Shown here: positions 1 to 5,395 of the stretch, piece after piece
Layout: each line of letters opens with the position of its first letter
How positions within the stretch are numbered: position 1 is the first letter of the stretch
DNA from: Rhodoferax sp.
GTDB taxonomy: Bacteria > Pseudomonadota > Gammaproteobacteria > Burkholderiales > Burkholderiaceae_C
NCBI GenBank assembly: GCA_020048795.1
Contig: JAIFMA010000251.1
Location: 1-6,396 of the forward strand
Reading direction: 5' to 3'
Length of the DNA stretch: 6,396 nt
Notes under the pieces: generated by a model
The model's input: the letters and a program-made list of their open reading frames with translations, nothing else
What the model was told of the DNA's origin: nothing
The model's database searches: none
Program-made: the position numbers and the translations under genes

Positions 1-470
1 GTGCCTGACGTAGTGCCTGTACCAGAACTGCCAGTGCTGGAGCCTGAAGTCGAGCCAGTGGCGGTGCCGCTGGTATTTCCAGGCGTGGTGTCGGTGGTGG
101 TGCCTGTGGCCGCCCCGGAGGTCGAACCCGGGGTCGTGCCGCTGGAAGTTCCGGTCGTGGAGCCCGTGGTGGCACTACCTGTGGAAGATTCTGAAGTCGA
201 CCTTGTGGTCGTACTGCCCGCGTTAACACTGCCGCTGGTCGTTGTTGACGTAGCGGTGGTGCCTGGACTGTCTGTGCCTGCCTGCGTGATGGTGCCCGTC
301 ACGGCACCGCCGGTGGACGATGCTGTGCCGGTCGTTGCAGCATTTCCGCCGGAGCCGACGCTTGCCACGGTTGAAGCCTCTTTGACCGGGCTTAAGCTTT
401 CGCCGCCACCGCCGCAGGAAACCAATACCAACGAAAGCGCGATGCCCATCGCGGCCATATATTTGTTCAT
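1..470 (-). CDS. Putative lipoprotein with Ser/Thr/Gly-rich linker, nested in the same frame as the DUF6502-like gene; 3' partial
   Basis: From the internal ATG at 470 the frame encodes a textbook lipoprotein signal peptide: MNKYMAAMGIALSLVLVSC, with lipobox LVSC and Cys19 as the predicted lipidated residue, then GGGG. The visible 156 residues continue as a Ser/Thr/Gly/Ala-rich low-complexity linker with recurring TTG, GST and TSG units, the usual spacer between a lipid anchor and a globular domain. That domain would lie beyond base 1 and cannot be seen. The likely location is a membrane-anchored periplasmic or outer-membrane protein. There is no Shine-Dalgarno before this ATG and no stop between it and the upstream DUF6502-like frame, so whether it is made separately is unclear. 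From memory, DUF5666-type lipoproteins often neighbour DUF6502 genes in Burkholderiales; here that is only a guess. Confidence 0.6.
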   Translation of the reverse strand, partial: MNKYMAAMGIALSLVLVSCGGGGESLSPVKEASTVASVGSGGNAATTGTASSTGGAVTGTITQAGTDSPGTTATSTTTSGSVNAGSTTTRSTSESSTGSATTGSTTGTSSGTTPGSTSGAATGTTTDTTPGNTSGTATGSTSGSSTGSSGTGTTSG

Positions 471-1256
471 AGTCGATTCACTATAGGTATAAATACCAAT
501 TTTCAGGCGCTGGTCACCTGCACCTGCACTGTGGTCAATGCCTTCAGTCATTTCTCGGGCCAACTCGTGATGCATGGCATCCCAACGGTTTCTGGCAAGC
601 CGATGAATGCGCTCACATTCCTCGGCGGTCAAACCATCTGCAAACACGGCACGCTCAAGCATACGAGGTTTATCCCCCAAGGTGTTGGACACCGCTGCTT
701 CAAGGTGATCACGTGTGTTGTCACCCAAAAAAGCCAGCATGGACCGCAGGTCCTGCACCGGGACAAACCTGTCGGATACAAGTACCACCTCAAACTCGTG
801 CTCTTCAACCATGCCCAGACGGATCAAGTCGTCCAGTACCGCACGATGGTGAACATTGCCTCGACTGGCCTGTCGAGCCAGGGCTTCAAACGAAGGACTG
901 CCGGTGCAATCGCAGATTGGCAGACGCTTGTACACCGGGTTGTCGGTAGCCAGTTGGAGCCAGGTGGTGAATACTTTGACGGCTGGTGACAAGTCGGTCC
1001 TGGCCGGGCCAGCATCGATCATGCGAACCCGCTGGGTGACATCCTTGCGGTTTAACCCGGTTGTCGTTGCCAGCTGGCTGATGTTCGGTTTTGCCACGCC
1101 CCTACCAGACAGTAGCCGATGGGCTTCATCAATCAACAACTCACGGATCAGGCACTCAATGTGCGGATGTTTCAAGCCCATTGCCAGTGACAGCCGGATC
1201 ACCGGGCGAAAAATTCGCGCACATGTGGCCAGTGTCCAGTTGATTTGATCGAGCAT
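1..1256 (-). CDS. DUF6502-like HTH protein fused in frame to a lipoprotein-like Ser/Thr/Gly-rich tail (C-terminus beyond window)
   Basis: The frame opens with ATG at 1256; an in-frame TGA lies 12 codons upstream with no other ATG, GTG or TTG between, so the start is well set although no Shine-Dalgarno is visible. Residues 1-262 look like the DUF6502 family of beta/gammaproteobacteria. A helix-turn-helix-like segment lies around residues 57-80 (ISQLATTTGLNRKDVTQRV), followed by the conserved SFEALARQASRGNVHHRAVL block near 122-141 and a C-terminal RLKIGIYTYSE near 250-260, where such proteins usually end. Function is unknown; the HTH suggests DNA binding. Oddly, no stop follows. The same frame continues through Met263 into a lipoprotein signal sequence and a low-complexity tail that leaves the window, at least 418 residues in all. 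The DUF6502 call is from memory of family motifs; the fusion is read directly. Confidence 0.75.
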   Translation of the reverse strand, partial: MLDQINWTLATCARIFRPVIRLSLAMGLKHPHIECLIRELLIDEAHRLLSGRGVAKPNISQLATTTGLNRKDVTQRVRMIDAGPARTDLSPAVKVFTTWLQLATDNPVYKRLPICDCTGSPSFEALARQASRGNVHHRAVLDDLIRLGMVEEHEFEVVLVSDRFVPVQDLRSMLAFLGDNTRDHLEAAVSNTLGDKPRMLERAVFADGLTAEECERIHRLARNRWDAMHHELAREMTEGIDHSAGAGDQRLKIGIYTYSESTMNKYMAAMGIALSLVLVSCGGGGESLSPVKEASTVASVGSGGNAATTGTASSTGGAVTGTITQAGTDSPGTTATSTTTSGSVNAGSTTTRSTSESSTGSATTGSTTGTSSGTTPGSTSGAATGTTTDTTPGNTSGTATGSTSGSSTGSSGTGTTSG

Positions 1257-1419
1257 TGACGAAGACGGCGATGATTCAGGGCGAGCGCTTCAGTTGCAGT
1301 GGGTCAGGAGAGCGATGGTGATGAACAGTCATTGAATGACAGCATTGCATTCGATAGCTGGTAGCCAAGTGTACATAATGGCCGGAGGACGATTTGGCAG
1401 ATCAATCCAGGTAATTTGG

Positions 1420-1720
1420 GCCGCAGTGGTGCACCACGCTGGCGGGGTCCCGGCCGGCCAGCAGGGCCTCAAACTCGGCCCGCAGCACTTGGGCTGGCTT
1501 GAAAAAACCTTGGGCATCCAGGTTTTGTGCGAACGGCTGGTTCAAGGCACCAGGAATGTGCCCGGCCACCGGGTCGAGCGGCTCGACCTCGCCACGAAAA
1601 CGCGGCGTGGCGCGGGCATCGATCAGGGTCAGGATCACGCTATTTTTTCTGTAGCTTTCAGCGCAGTAACTGCGGGTGCCAGAGGGTAATTTGACGTAGT
1701 AAAAAGTGGCGCTCGCGCTG
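1420..1720 (-). pseudogene. Truncated, frameshifted copy of the sulfurtransferase gene at 3559-4419
   Basis: Bases 1420-1636 align without gaps to 3685-3901 (offset 2265) with about ten mismatches by eye, roughly 95% identity. Translation gives the same block as the second rhodanese domain, including IDARATPRFRGEVEPLDPV and SVVHHCG. Homology resumes at 1650 against 3931 (offset 2281), so this copy lacks 16 bp and changes frame there, then fades after about 1700-1720. At the other end homology stops right after the Cys-Gly of the active-site loop (Cys codon 1423-1425), so the rest of the CGSGVSA loop and the C-terminal helix are missing. An open frame over 1402-1779 could give a 125-residue chimera ending HCGPNYLD, but lacking the loop and the N-terminal domain it should not be an active enzyme. 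It is best read as a gene remnant from partial duplication. Confidence 0.8.
1639..1690 (+). repeat. Interspersed repeat segment inside the sulfurtransferase remnant
   Basis: The block TGTAGCTTTCAGCGCAGTAA at 1650-1669 matches that at 3931-3950 and, more loosely, the reverse complement of 5372-5395. It is preceded by GCTATTTTTT and followed by a G-rich GGGTGCCAGAGGG. The layout resembles a short intergenic repeat I remember from Comamonadaceae genomes. It spans the 16-bp deletion point that separates this remnant from the intact gene. Confidence 0.4.
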
Positions 1721-1877
1721 GCACTAAAGTGAGGTTTCCGCATCGAGATGCAATCCGACATGGTTTGACTTCCCGTCAACCCAAAAAATTACCCATCGGG
1801 AAATCTCGAGGGTCTGGGCTTGGAACCCCCATTCTGTACTTTGGATCCCGGCATCCCCTCGCCCTCAAAATCAGCGA

Positions 1878-1906
1878 TTGACAGTTGCATCCGGTGTCGC
1901 CATACT
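1878..1906 (+). promoter_or_regulatory. Sigma70-type promoter for the exported protein gene at 2004
   Basis: A perfect -35 box TTGACA (1878-1883) is followed by exactly 17 bases and a -10 box CATACT (1901-1906; four of six consensus positions). Transcription would start near 1913, giving a leader of about 90 bases before the ATG at 2004. No other good promoter was seen upstream of that gene. This is a by-eye match. Confidence 0.5.
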
Positions 1907-2003
1907 TCTGGAATGACCTTTGGACTTCATTGCCATCAGAGCGATAGACCGATTTGGTGCCGAAGTATTCAAATGTATTCTTTCCTCCCGTGAAGACACG
2001 ACT

Positions 2004-2366
2004 ATGAAAACTCTTCTCTCGGCCATTCTGTGCGCCGCCTTCCTGGGTACCAGCCCATTGTGCAACGCCGCCCCCGAGCCAGCCAGCGCCAAAGCCACCG
2101 CGCAGGAGAAGGAAGAAATCGCAGCCGGTCTGGTAACCATTGTCCTCGCCGCATCCAATTGCGGATGGAAAGCAAAGACGCGCGAGAAAGCGATGAACTT
2201 CATCGCCGCCGCCGAAGCGGAGTTAAAGAGACCGGCTGCGCCCATGACGCATCAGGAATTTCTGACGCTTGTCGAGTACATCGGTCCCAGGATCGAGCAG
2301 AAGATAAAGGACGACCCCGCCTACAAGGCCCGCGTCTGCGCGACCGCACTGGAAGGCATTCTCTGA
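2004..2366 (+). CDS. Small exported protein of unknown function (120 aa)
   Basis: The ATG at 2004 begins a clear Sec signal peptide (Lys2, a hydrophobic run over residues 4-16, likely cleavage around Asn-Ala-Ala at 21-23). The frame is open upstream to a TTG at 1920, but that start would bury the signal peptide, so 2004 is preferred; the ribosome site is only a weak GAAG. The mature part of about 97 residues is Ala/Glu/Lys-rich and probably helical. It has two cysteines, Cys53 in SNCGW and Cys112 in ARVCATAL, which could form a disulfide in the periplasm. I do not recognise a family. It stands alone on the plus strand behind its own promoter, with the sulfurtransferase remnant upstream and a MITE-like element 56 bases downstream. 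Confidence 0.7.
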   Translation: MKTLLSAILCAAFLGTSPLCNAAPEPASAKATAQEKEEIAAGLVTIVLAASNCGWKAKTREKAMNFIAAAEAELKRPAAPMTHQEFLTLVEYIGPRIEQKIKDDPAYKARVCATALEGIL

Positions 2367-2422
2367 TCCGTGCTTCTATTGCACATGATCGCCCCGCAAA
2401 AAATCGCCATCGGCGCAGATTA

Positions 2423-2523
2423 GGGCTTGTCCATGAATAAGCTGTGCATTTGGCCGTCGGATTTGGGATGCAGTGCGCCCAAAGCTGGCGAGCCGAATGT
2501 GCATGTTATTTGTGGACAAGCCC
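2423..2523. mobile_element. MITE-like element, 101 bp, with terminal inverted repeats and TTA flanks
   Basis: GGGCTTGTCCA at 2423-2433 is perfectly inverted as TGGACAAGCCC at 2513-2523. The inverted match continues imperfectly inward for about 20 more bases (AATAA, then GCA and GGC matched on both arms). Both ends are flanked by TTA (2420-2422 and 2524-2526), consistent with a 3-bp (or TA) target duplication. The interior is too short for a transposase and has no convincing gene. The parent insertion sequence is not in the window and I cannot name its family. A plain stem-loop is the alternative, but exact terminal repeats with matching flanks favour a transposed element. Confidence 0.6.
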
Positions 2524-2526
2524 TTA

Positions 2527-2991
2527 CATGCAGCGGACTGCATTTTCGGTTCTCCGCCCAAACCGGCAAAAATGCGAATAGGCATTTCAATCACCTCAAG
2601 ACCAGTATTGCAGCTTTGATCGACCACCAATCGAGGTAAAAAGCCATCTTGATGACTGCCGCCTTGGCCCAAAATGCGCCTGGCGGCAGGGTCATTTAGG
2701 GTGGACCGCGCAGGCCTACCCCGCAGACCTGGCAGCGAGTCCAGCCTATCGCCGATTCGCTCAGTCACCAACTGACTTGTTTGCCGCAAGGCGCTTTTGG
2801 GGCCATCCAGAGTTCATTGAGTTGATGGACGATTTGCAGCACGACAAACGAGGTGGGCAGCGGGCCGGGTTTCCCATGTACATCTTGATGGCTTTGCACG
2901 CACTGGAAACTGAACACAGTCACGCTTTTCCCATGGTGGTTCGCAAAGATCGCCTGTGTAATACTCGTCATTGATTAACCTCAAGCCAAAC
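2527..2991. other. Stretch of about 465 bases without a convincing gene
   Basis: No recognisable protein is encoded on either strand. The plus strand has a stop-free frame from 2582 to the stop at 2972-2974, but the only early start is a TTG at 2777 with no ribosome site, and the product (HPEFIELMDDLQHDKRGG and onward) matches nothing I know. The minus strand has an open frame over 2376-2789 that runs through the MITE-like element, which argues against it being a real gene. The end of the stretch should carry the promoter of the gene at 3001; a TGTAAT near 2956-2961 is a possible -10 box, but no good -35 box lies at the right distance. It could be decayed coding sequence. Confidence 0.4.
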
Positions 2992-2997
2992 GGAGAA
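2992..2997 (+). promoter_or_regulatory. Ribosome binding site for the gene at 3001
   Basis: GGAGAA lies directly upstream of the ATG, with five bases (AACCC) between GGAG and the start codon. This is the clearest Shine-Dalgarno on the plus strand in the window and fixes the start at 3001. Confidence 0.65.
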
Positions 2998-3000
2998 CCC

Positions 3001-3267
3001 ATGAAATTTCAATACCTTTTCGTCCCGCTGATCGTCGCGTTGACAGCCGCTCCGGCTTTTGCAGCAAAGCTGCATAACAAGGACAGCAAGGCGCATGACA
3101 TTTCGATCAAGTGCAGTTCAACTTCGACCGGGAGCATACAGCCCAATACCATTCGTGACCTAGGATCGGGTTCGTGCACGGTCACGGTAAAGTCCAGTGG
3201 TTCCAGTGCCACAGCCAGTGGCAACACCACACTGGTGATCAAAGACGCCAAGTTGTCCGCCCAGTAA
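3001..3267 (+). CDS. Small secreted protein of unknown function (88 aa)
   Basis: The start is supported by the GGAG site just upstream and by a classic Sec signal peptide: Lys2, a hydrophobic run over residues 5-17, and Ala-Phe-Ala at 19-21 with cleavage before Ala22. The mature chain of about 67 residues is rich in Ser, Thr, Gly and Lys, with alternating polar and small residues that suggest beta strands. It has two cysteines, Cys38 (SIKCSS) and Cys59 (GSGSCTV), well placed for one disulfide in the periplasm or outside the cell. It resembles unnamed short exported proteins of Burkholderiales that I recall only vaguely, so no function is given. It is convergent with the sulfurtransferase gene, with 291 bases between their stop codons. 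Confidence 0.75.
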   Translation: MKFQYLFVPLIVALTAAPAFAAKLHNKDSKAHDISIKCSSTSTGSIQPNTIRDLGSGSCTVTVKSSGSSATASGNTTLVIKDAKLSAQ

Positions 3268-3558
3268 ACACAAGCCCTGTCAGGATGGGGGCCGACCGGT
3301 TGGCTGTTGCGCCGACCTGGCTGGCAATTTCGTCAGCGGTGATTTGTATCTTCAAGCGCCAAAGCCTGGCCCAAGTCGATCATGGCCGCCAGGGTGCGTT
3401 GCTGGGTATTTCGATCAAGATCACCAAATGGGTGACAGCGCTACGCACCCGATTGAGCCACTGACAACGCGCCTGGGGGCGTTGCTCCGCCTTGCGGGAC
3501 TGGCTACACACGCGGTTTGCAACAGCACATTGCGTTTGTCAGTGCGACCGAAATCGGC
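3268..3558. other. Convergent intergenic region, no convincing gene
   Basis: These 291 bases separate two convergent stop codons. A GC-rich imperfect hairpin (CAACGC at 3465-3470 with GCGTTG at 3479-3484) sits near the middle but lacks a T-run on either strand, so it is not a convincing intrinsic terminator. A near-palindrome GCCGACCGGTTGGC lies around 3290-3303. Short minus-strand frames look slightly protein-like but are broken by stops, which could mean decayed coding sequence. Confidence 0.4.
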
Positions 3559-4419
3559 TCAACCCTGCGCCACCGGCCGCGCCGGGTCGCTGCACCATTC
3601 GCTCCAGCTGCCGGCGTAGAGGCTGGTTCGGCCCAATCCGGCGACCTCCATGGCAATCAGGTTGGGGACAGCACTGACACCGCTGCCGCAGTGGTGCACC
3701 ACGCTGGCGGGGTCTCGGCCGGCCAGCAGGGCCTCAAACTCGGCCCGCAGCACTTGGGCTGGCTTGAAAAAACCTTGGGTGTCCAAGTTTTGTGCGAACG
3801 GCCGGTTCAGAGCACCCGGAATGTGCCCGGCCACCGGGTCGAGCGGCTCGACCTCGCCACGAAAACGCGGCGTGGCGCGGGCATCGATCACGGTCTGGAT
3901 CGGTCGCGCCAATTGATTGACTACTGTTTCTGTAGCTGTCAGCGCAGTAACGGCGGGCACCAGAGGGTAATTTGATGCTGTAAAAGTGGTGCTGTTGCCG
4001 GATTCTGTGGCCGCACCGGCGGCAATCCAGGCTGCAAGCCCGCCATCGAGCACGGCCACCGCCTCATGCCCCACCCATTTGAGCATCCACCACAGGCGAC
4101 CACAATAGTTGATGCCCTGGCGGTCATAGACCACCGCCTGCATGCCGGGTGTCAAGCCCACGCTGCCAAGCCATTGGGCGAATTTCTCGCGCGAAGGCAG
4201 CGGGTGGCGACCACCGCTGGCGGCATCGGCGGCACCTTTGGCGGCGCTGAGGTGGCGGTCCAGGTTGGCCCGCACGGCACCGGCGATGTGACATTCTTCA
4301 AACTGTGCGTCTCCTGCAGCGGGCTGCATCAGCTCAAAACTGCAGTCAAAAATCATCAGTGGCTGCTGGCTCGTGGCCAGGTCTTGCAGTTGTGCCACTG
4401 AAATCAGGGTGGTGTACAT
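3559..4419 (-). CDS. Sulfurtransferase, two rhodanese domains, 3-mercaptopyruvate type (SseA-like)
   Basis: The product has 286 residues, the usual size for two-domain sulfurtransferases. An N-terminal, non-catalytic rhodanese domain covers about 8-135 (FDCSFEL, VVYDRQG, GLAAWIAAG). A linker follows, then a catalytic domain over about 170-278 with RFRGEVEPLDPVAGHIPGA and the active-site loop HHCGSGVSA. The catalytic cysteine is Cys244 (codon 3688-3690). CG(S/T)GVT-like loops are typical of 3-mercaptopyruvate sulfurtransferases and CRKGVT of thiosulfate enzymes, so transfer of sulfur from mercaptopyruvate is the better guess. The frame stays open upstream to 4758, but GAGGAAA seven bases before 4419 sets the start. 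It lies 23 bases downstream of the permease gene and is probably co-transcribed with it. The linker near residues 154-166 overlaps a repeat-like segment. Confidence 0.92.
   Translation of the reverse strand: MYTTLISVAQLQDLATSQQPLMIFDCSFELMQPAAGDAQFEECHIAGAVRANLDRHLSAAKGAADAASGGRHPLPSREKFAQWLGSVGLTPGMQAVVYDRQGINYCGRLWWMLKWVGHEAVAVLDGGLAAWIAAGAATESGNSTTFTASNYPLVPAVTALTATETVVNQLARPIQTVIDARATPRFRGEVEPLDPVAGHIPGALNRPFAQNLDTQGFFKPAQVLRAEFEALLAGRDPASVVHHCGSGVSAVPNLIAMEVAGLGRTSLYAGSWSEWCSDPARPVAQG
3927..3972 (+). repeat. Repeat-like segment within the sulfurtransferase coding sequence
   Basis: TAGCTGTCAGCGCA at 3933-3946 is the exact reverse complement of TGCGCTGACAGCTA at 5376-5389; over 24 aligned bases (3927-3950) 20 match. 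The segment is translated in frame as the VTALTATET stretch near residues 157-165, in the linker between the two rhodanese domains. The same block is present in the broken copy near 1646-1690. Confidence 0.45.
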
Positions 4420-4424
4420 CGGTG

Positions 4425-4431
4425 TTTCCTC
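4425..4431 (-). promoter_or_regulatory. Ribosome binding site that sets the sulfurtransferase start
   Basis: Read on the minus strand, GAGGAAA lies with its GAGGA core seven bases before the ATG at 4419. It sits within the 23-base gap after the permease stop codon. It favours the start at 4419 over extension into the permease gene. Confidence 0.75.
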
Positions 4432-4442
4432 AGGTGATGAAT

Positions 4443-5330
4443 TTAATGGTCTTCGGCCGGTGTGTCGGGCAGGGCCCGGGTGCGTAGCACGGTGGCGGCC
4501 ACGCCGCTGCCCACGATGACGACCATGCCGGCCCAGCCAATCGGCTCGATATGCTCGCCAAACAGCAGCAGGCTGTACAACGCCGCAAACACAATCCCGG
4601 CGTATTGCAGGTTGGCCACCAGCAGGGTGGCACCCCGGCTGAAGGCACGCGTCATGCACCATTGGCCCAGCGAGGCCAGCACGCCAATGGGCACCAGCCA
4701 GGCGGCAGCCTGCCAGCTCACCGTGGCCCAGGGGGTGAAGCCTGAAAACAGCACCCACACCAGGCCCGTCAGTGCGGTACCGACCGAAAAGTAAAACACC
4801 GTGCGGCCTTCAGGTTCGCCCACTTTGCCCAAGGCAGTGACTTGCAGGTAAGCCATCGACGCCCCCAGGCCAGACAGCAGGCCGATCAACCCGGCAAACA
4901 ACTGGTTTTGGTCCAGTGTCGGGCGCAGCATCATCACCACGCCGGCAAAACCAGCCAGCACGGTGGCCATCAGTGGCCCCTGGCGGGTTGATTTGCCATA
5001 CAGCAGGGCACCACCCACCACAAACGCTGCCACCCAGACACCACTCATGTAGTTGAGTGTCATGGCGGTGGCCAGTGGCAGGTGGGCAATGGCATAAAAC
5101 CAGGCGCTGAGTGCAAACACGCCAATGGCGGTGCGCCAGGCGTGCATCATCGGTACTGACGTGGCCATCGGTATGCCACGCGCCCGCATGACAGCGGCCA
5201 TGAAGACCATGCTGACCAGACCACGGTAAAACACCAGTTCCGGCAGGCTAAAGCTGCCTGAGGCAATCTTGATGCCCACCGCCATGGTGGCAAACAAAAA
5301 CGCCGCCAATACCATCCAGAGTGCTTGCAT
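4443..5330 (-). CDS. DMT superfamily permease with two EamA domains
   Basis: The product has 295 residues with about ten hydrophobic segments (roughly 2-22, 30-49, 65-85, 88-110, 118-137, 145-165, 177-198, 209-228, 236-262, 265-285), the standard layout of drug/metabolite transporters made of two five-helix EamA repeats. The motif FYAIAHLPLATAMTLNYMSGV near 78-98 and the LLFGEHIEPIGWAGMVVI stretch near 254-271 are typical of the family. It should be an inner-membrane secondary carrier for a small metabolite; the substrate cannot be read from sequence. A short hydrophilic tail ends in DTPAEDH. The gene starts 34 bases after the oxygenase stop and ends 23 bases before the sulfurtransferase start, so all three are probably one transcript. 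No strong ribosome site is seen; the start is set by the N-terminal helix. Confidence 0.92.
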   Translation of the reverse strand: MQALWMVLAAFLFATMAVGIKIASGSFSLPELVFYRGLVSMVFMAAVMRARGIPMATSVPMMHAWRTAIGVFALSAWFYAIAHLPLATAMTLNYMSGVWVAAFVVGGALLYGKSTRQGPLMATVLAGFAGVVMMLRPTLDQNQLFAGLIGLLSGLGASMAYLQVTALGKVGEPEGRTVFYFSVGTALTGLVWVLFSGFTPWATVSWQAAAWLVPIGVLASLGQWCMTRAFSRGATLLVANLQYAGIVFAALYSLLLFGEHIEPIGWAGMVVIVGSGVAATVLRTRALPDTPAEDH

Positions 5331-5349
5331 GCTGTCTATTTATAGAAGA

Positions 5350-5395
5350 AATGGGGCTATAGCCCTACTGCTTATTGCGCTGACAGCTATCAAAA
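5350..5395. repeat. Short interspersed repeat with GGGCTATAGCCC palindrome at the end of the oxygenase gene
   Basis: The segment carries the 12-base perfect palindrome GGGCTATAGCCC (5354-5365) and TGCGCTGACAGCTA (5376-5389), with similar blocks at 3927-3972 and 1639-1690. I remember repeats of this form between genes in Comamonadaceae genomes. Here it supplies the last codons of the oxygenase (translated DSCQRNKQ) and its TAG stop (5365-5367), and reaches into the 34-base gap before the permease gene. Its fold could affect transcript stability or termination; that is inference. Confidence 0.5.

Noticed and set aside
1..486. Plus-strand frame of 161 residues rich in Val, Pro and Glu
   Set aside because: It is the antisense of the minus-strand lipoprotein tail; the minus strand gives a proper signal peptide and lipobox.
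486..497. GGTAT-AA-ATACC palindrome as an operator for the lipoprotein
   Set aside because: It is short, AT-rich and lies inside the continuous coding frame; chance is sufficient.
531..1248. Overlapping plus-strand frames of 78-152 residues
   Set aside because: They lie opposite the DUF6502-like frame, which has recognisable family motifs, and they show none themselves.
1920..2003. Upstream TTG start for the exported protein gene
   Set aside because: It would put 28 residues before a clear signal peptide; the ATG at 2004 fits better and the promoter leaves a normal leader.
2376..2789. Minus-strand 137-residue frame considered as a transposase remnant
   Set aside because: No DDE or other transposase motif is visible, and it runs straight through the MITE-like element.
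3465..3484. GC-rich hairpin as a bidirectional terminator between convergent genes
   Set aside because: The stem is only about 6-8 pairs with a bulge, and no T-run follows on either strand.
3559..4758. Sulfurtransferase extended upstream to 399 residues
   Set aside because: The extension overlaps the permease gene in another frame and is Ala/Gly/Arg-rich shadow sequence; the GAGGAAA site sets the start at 4419.
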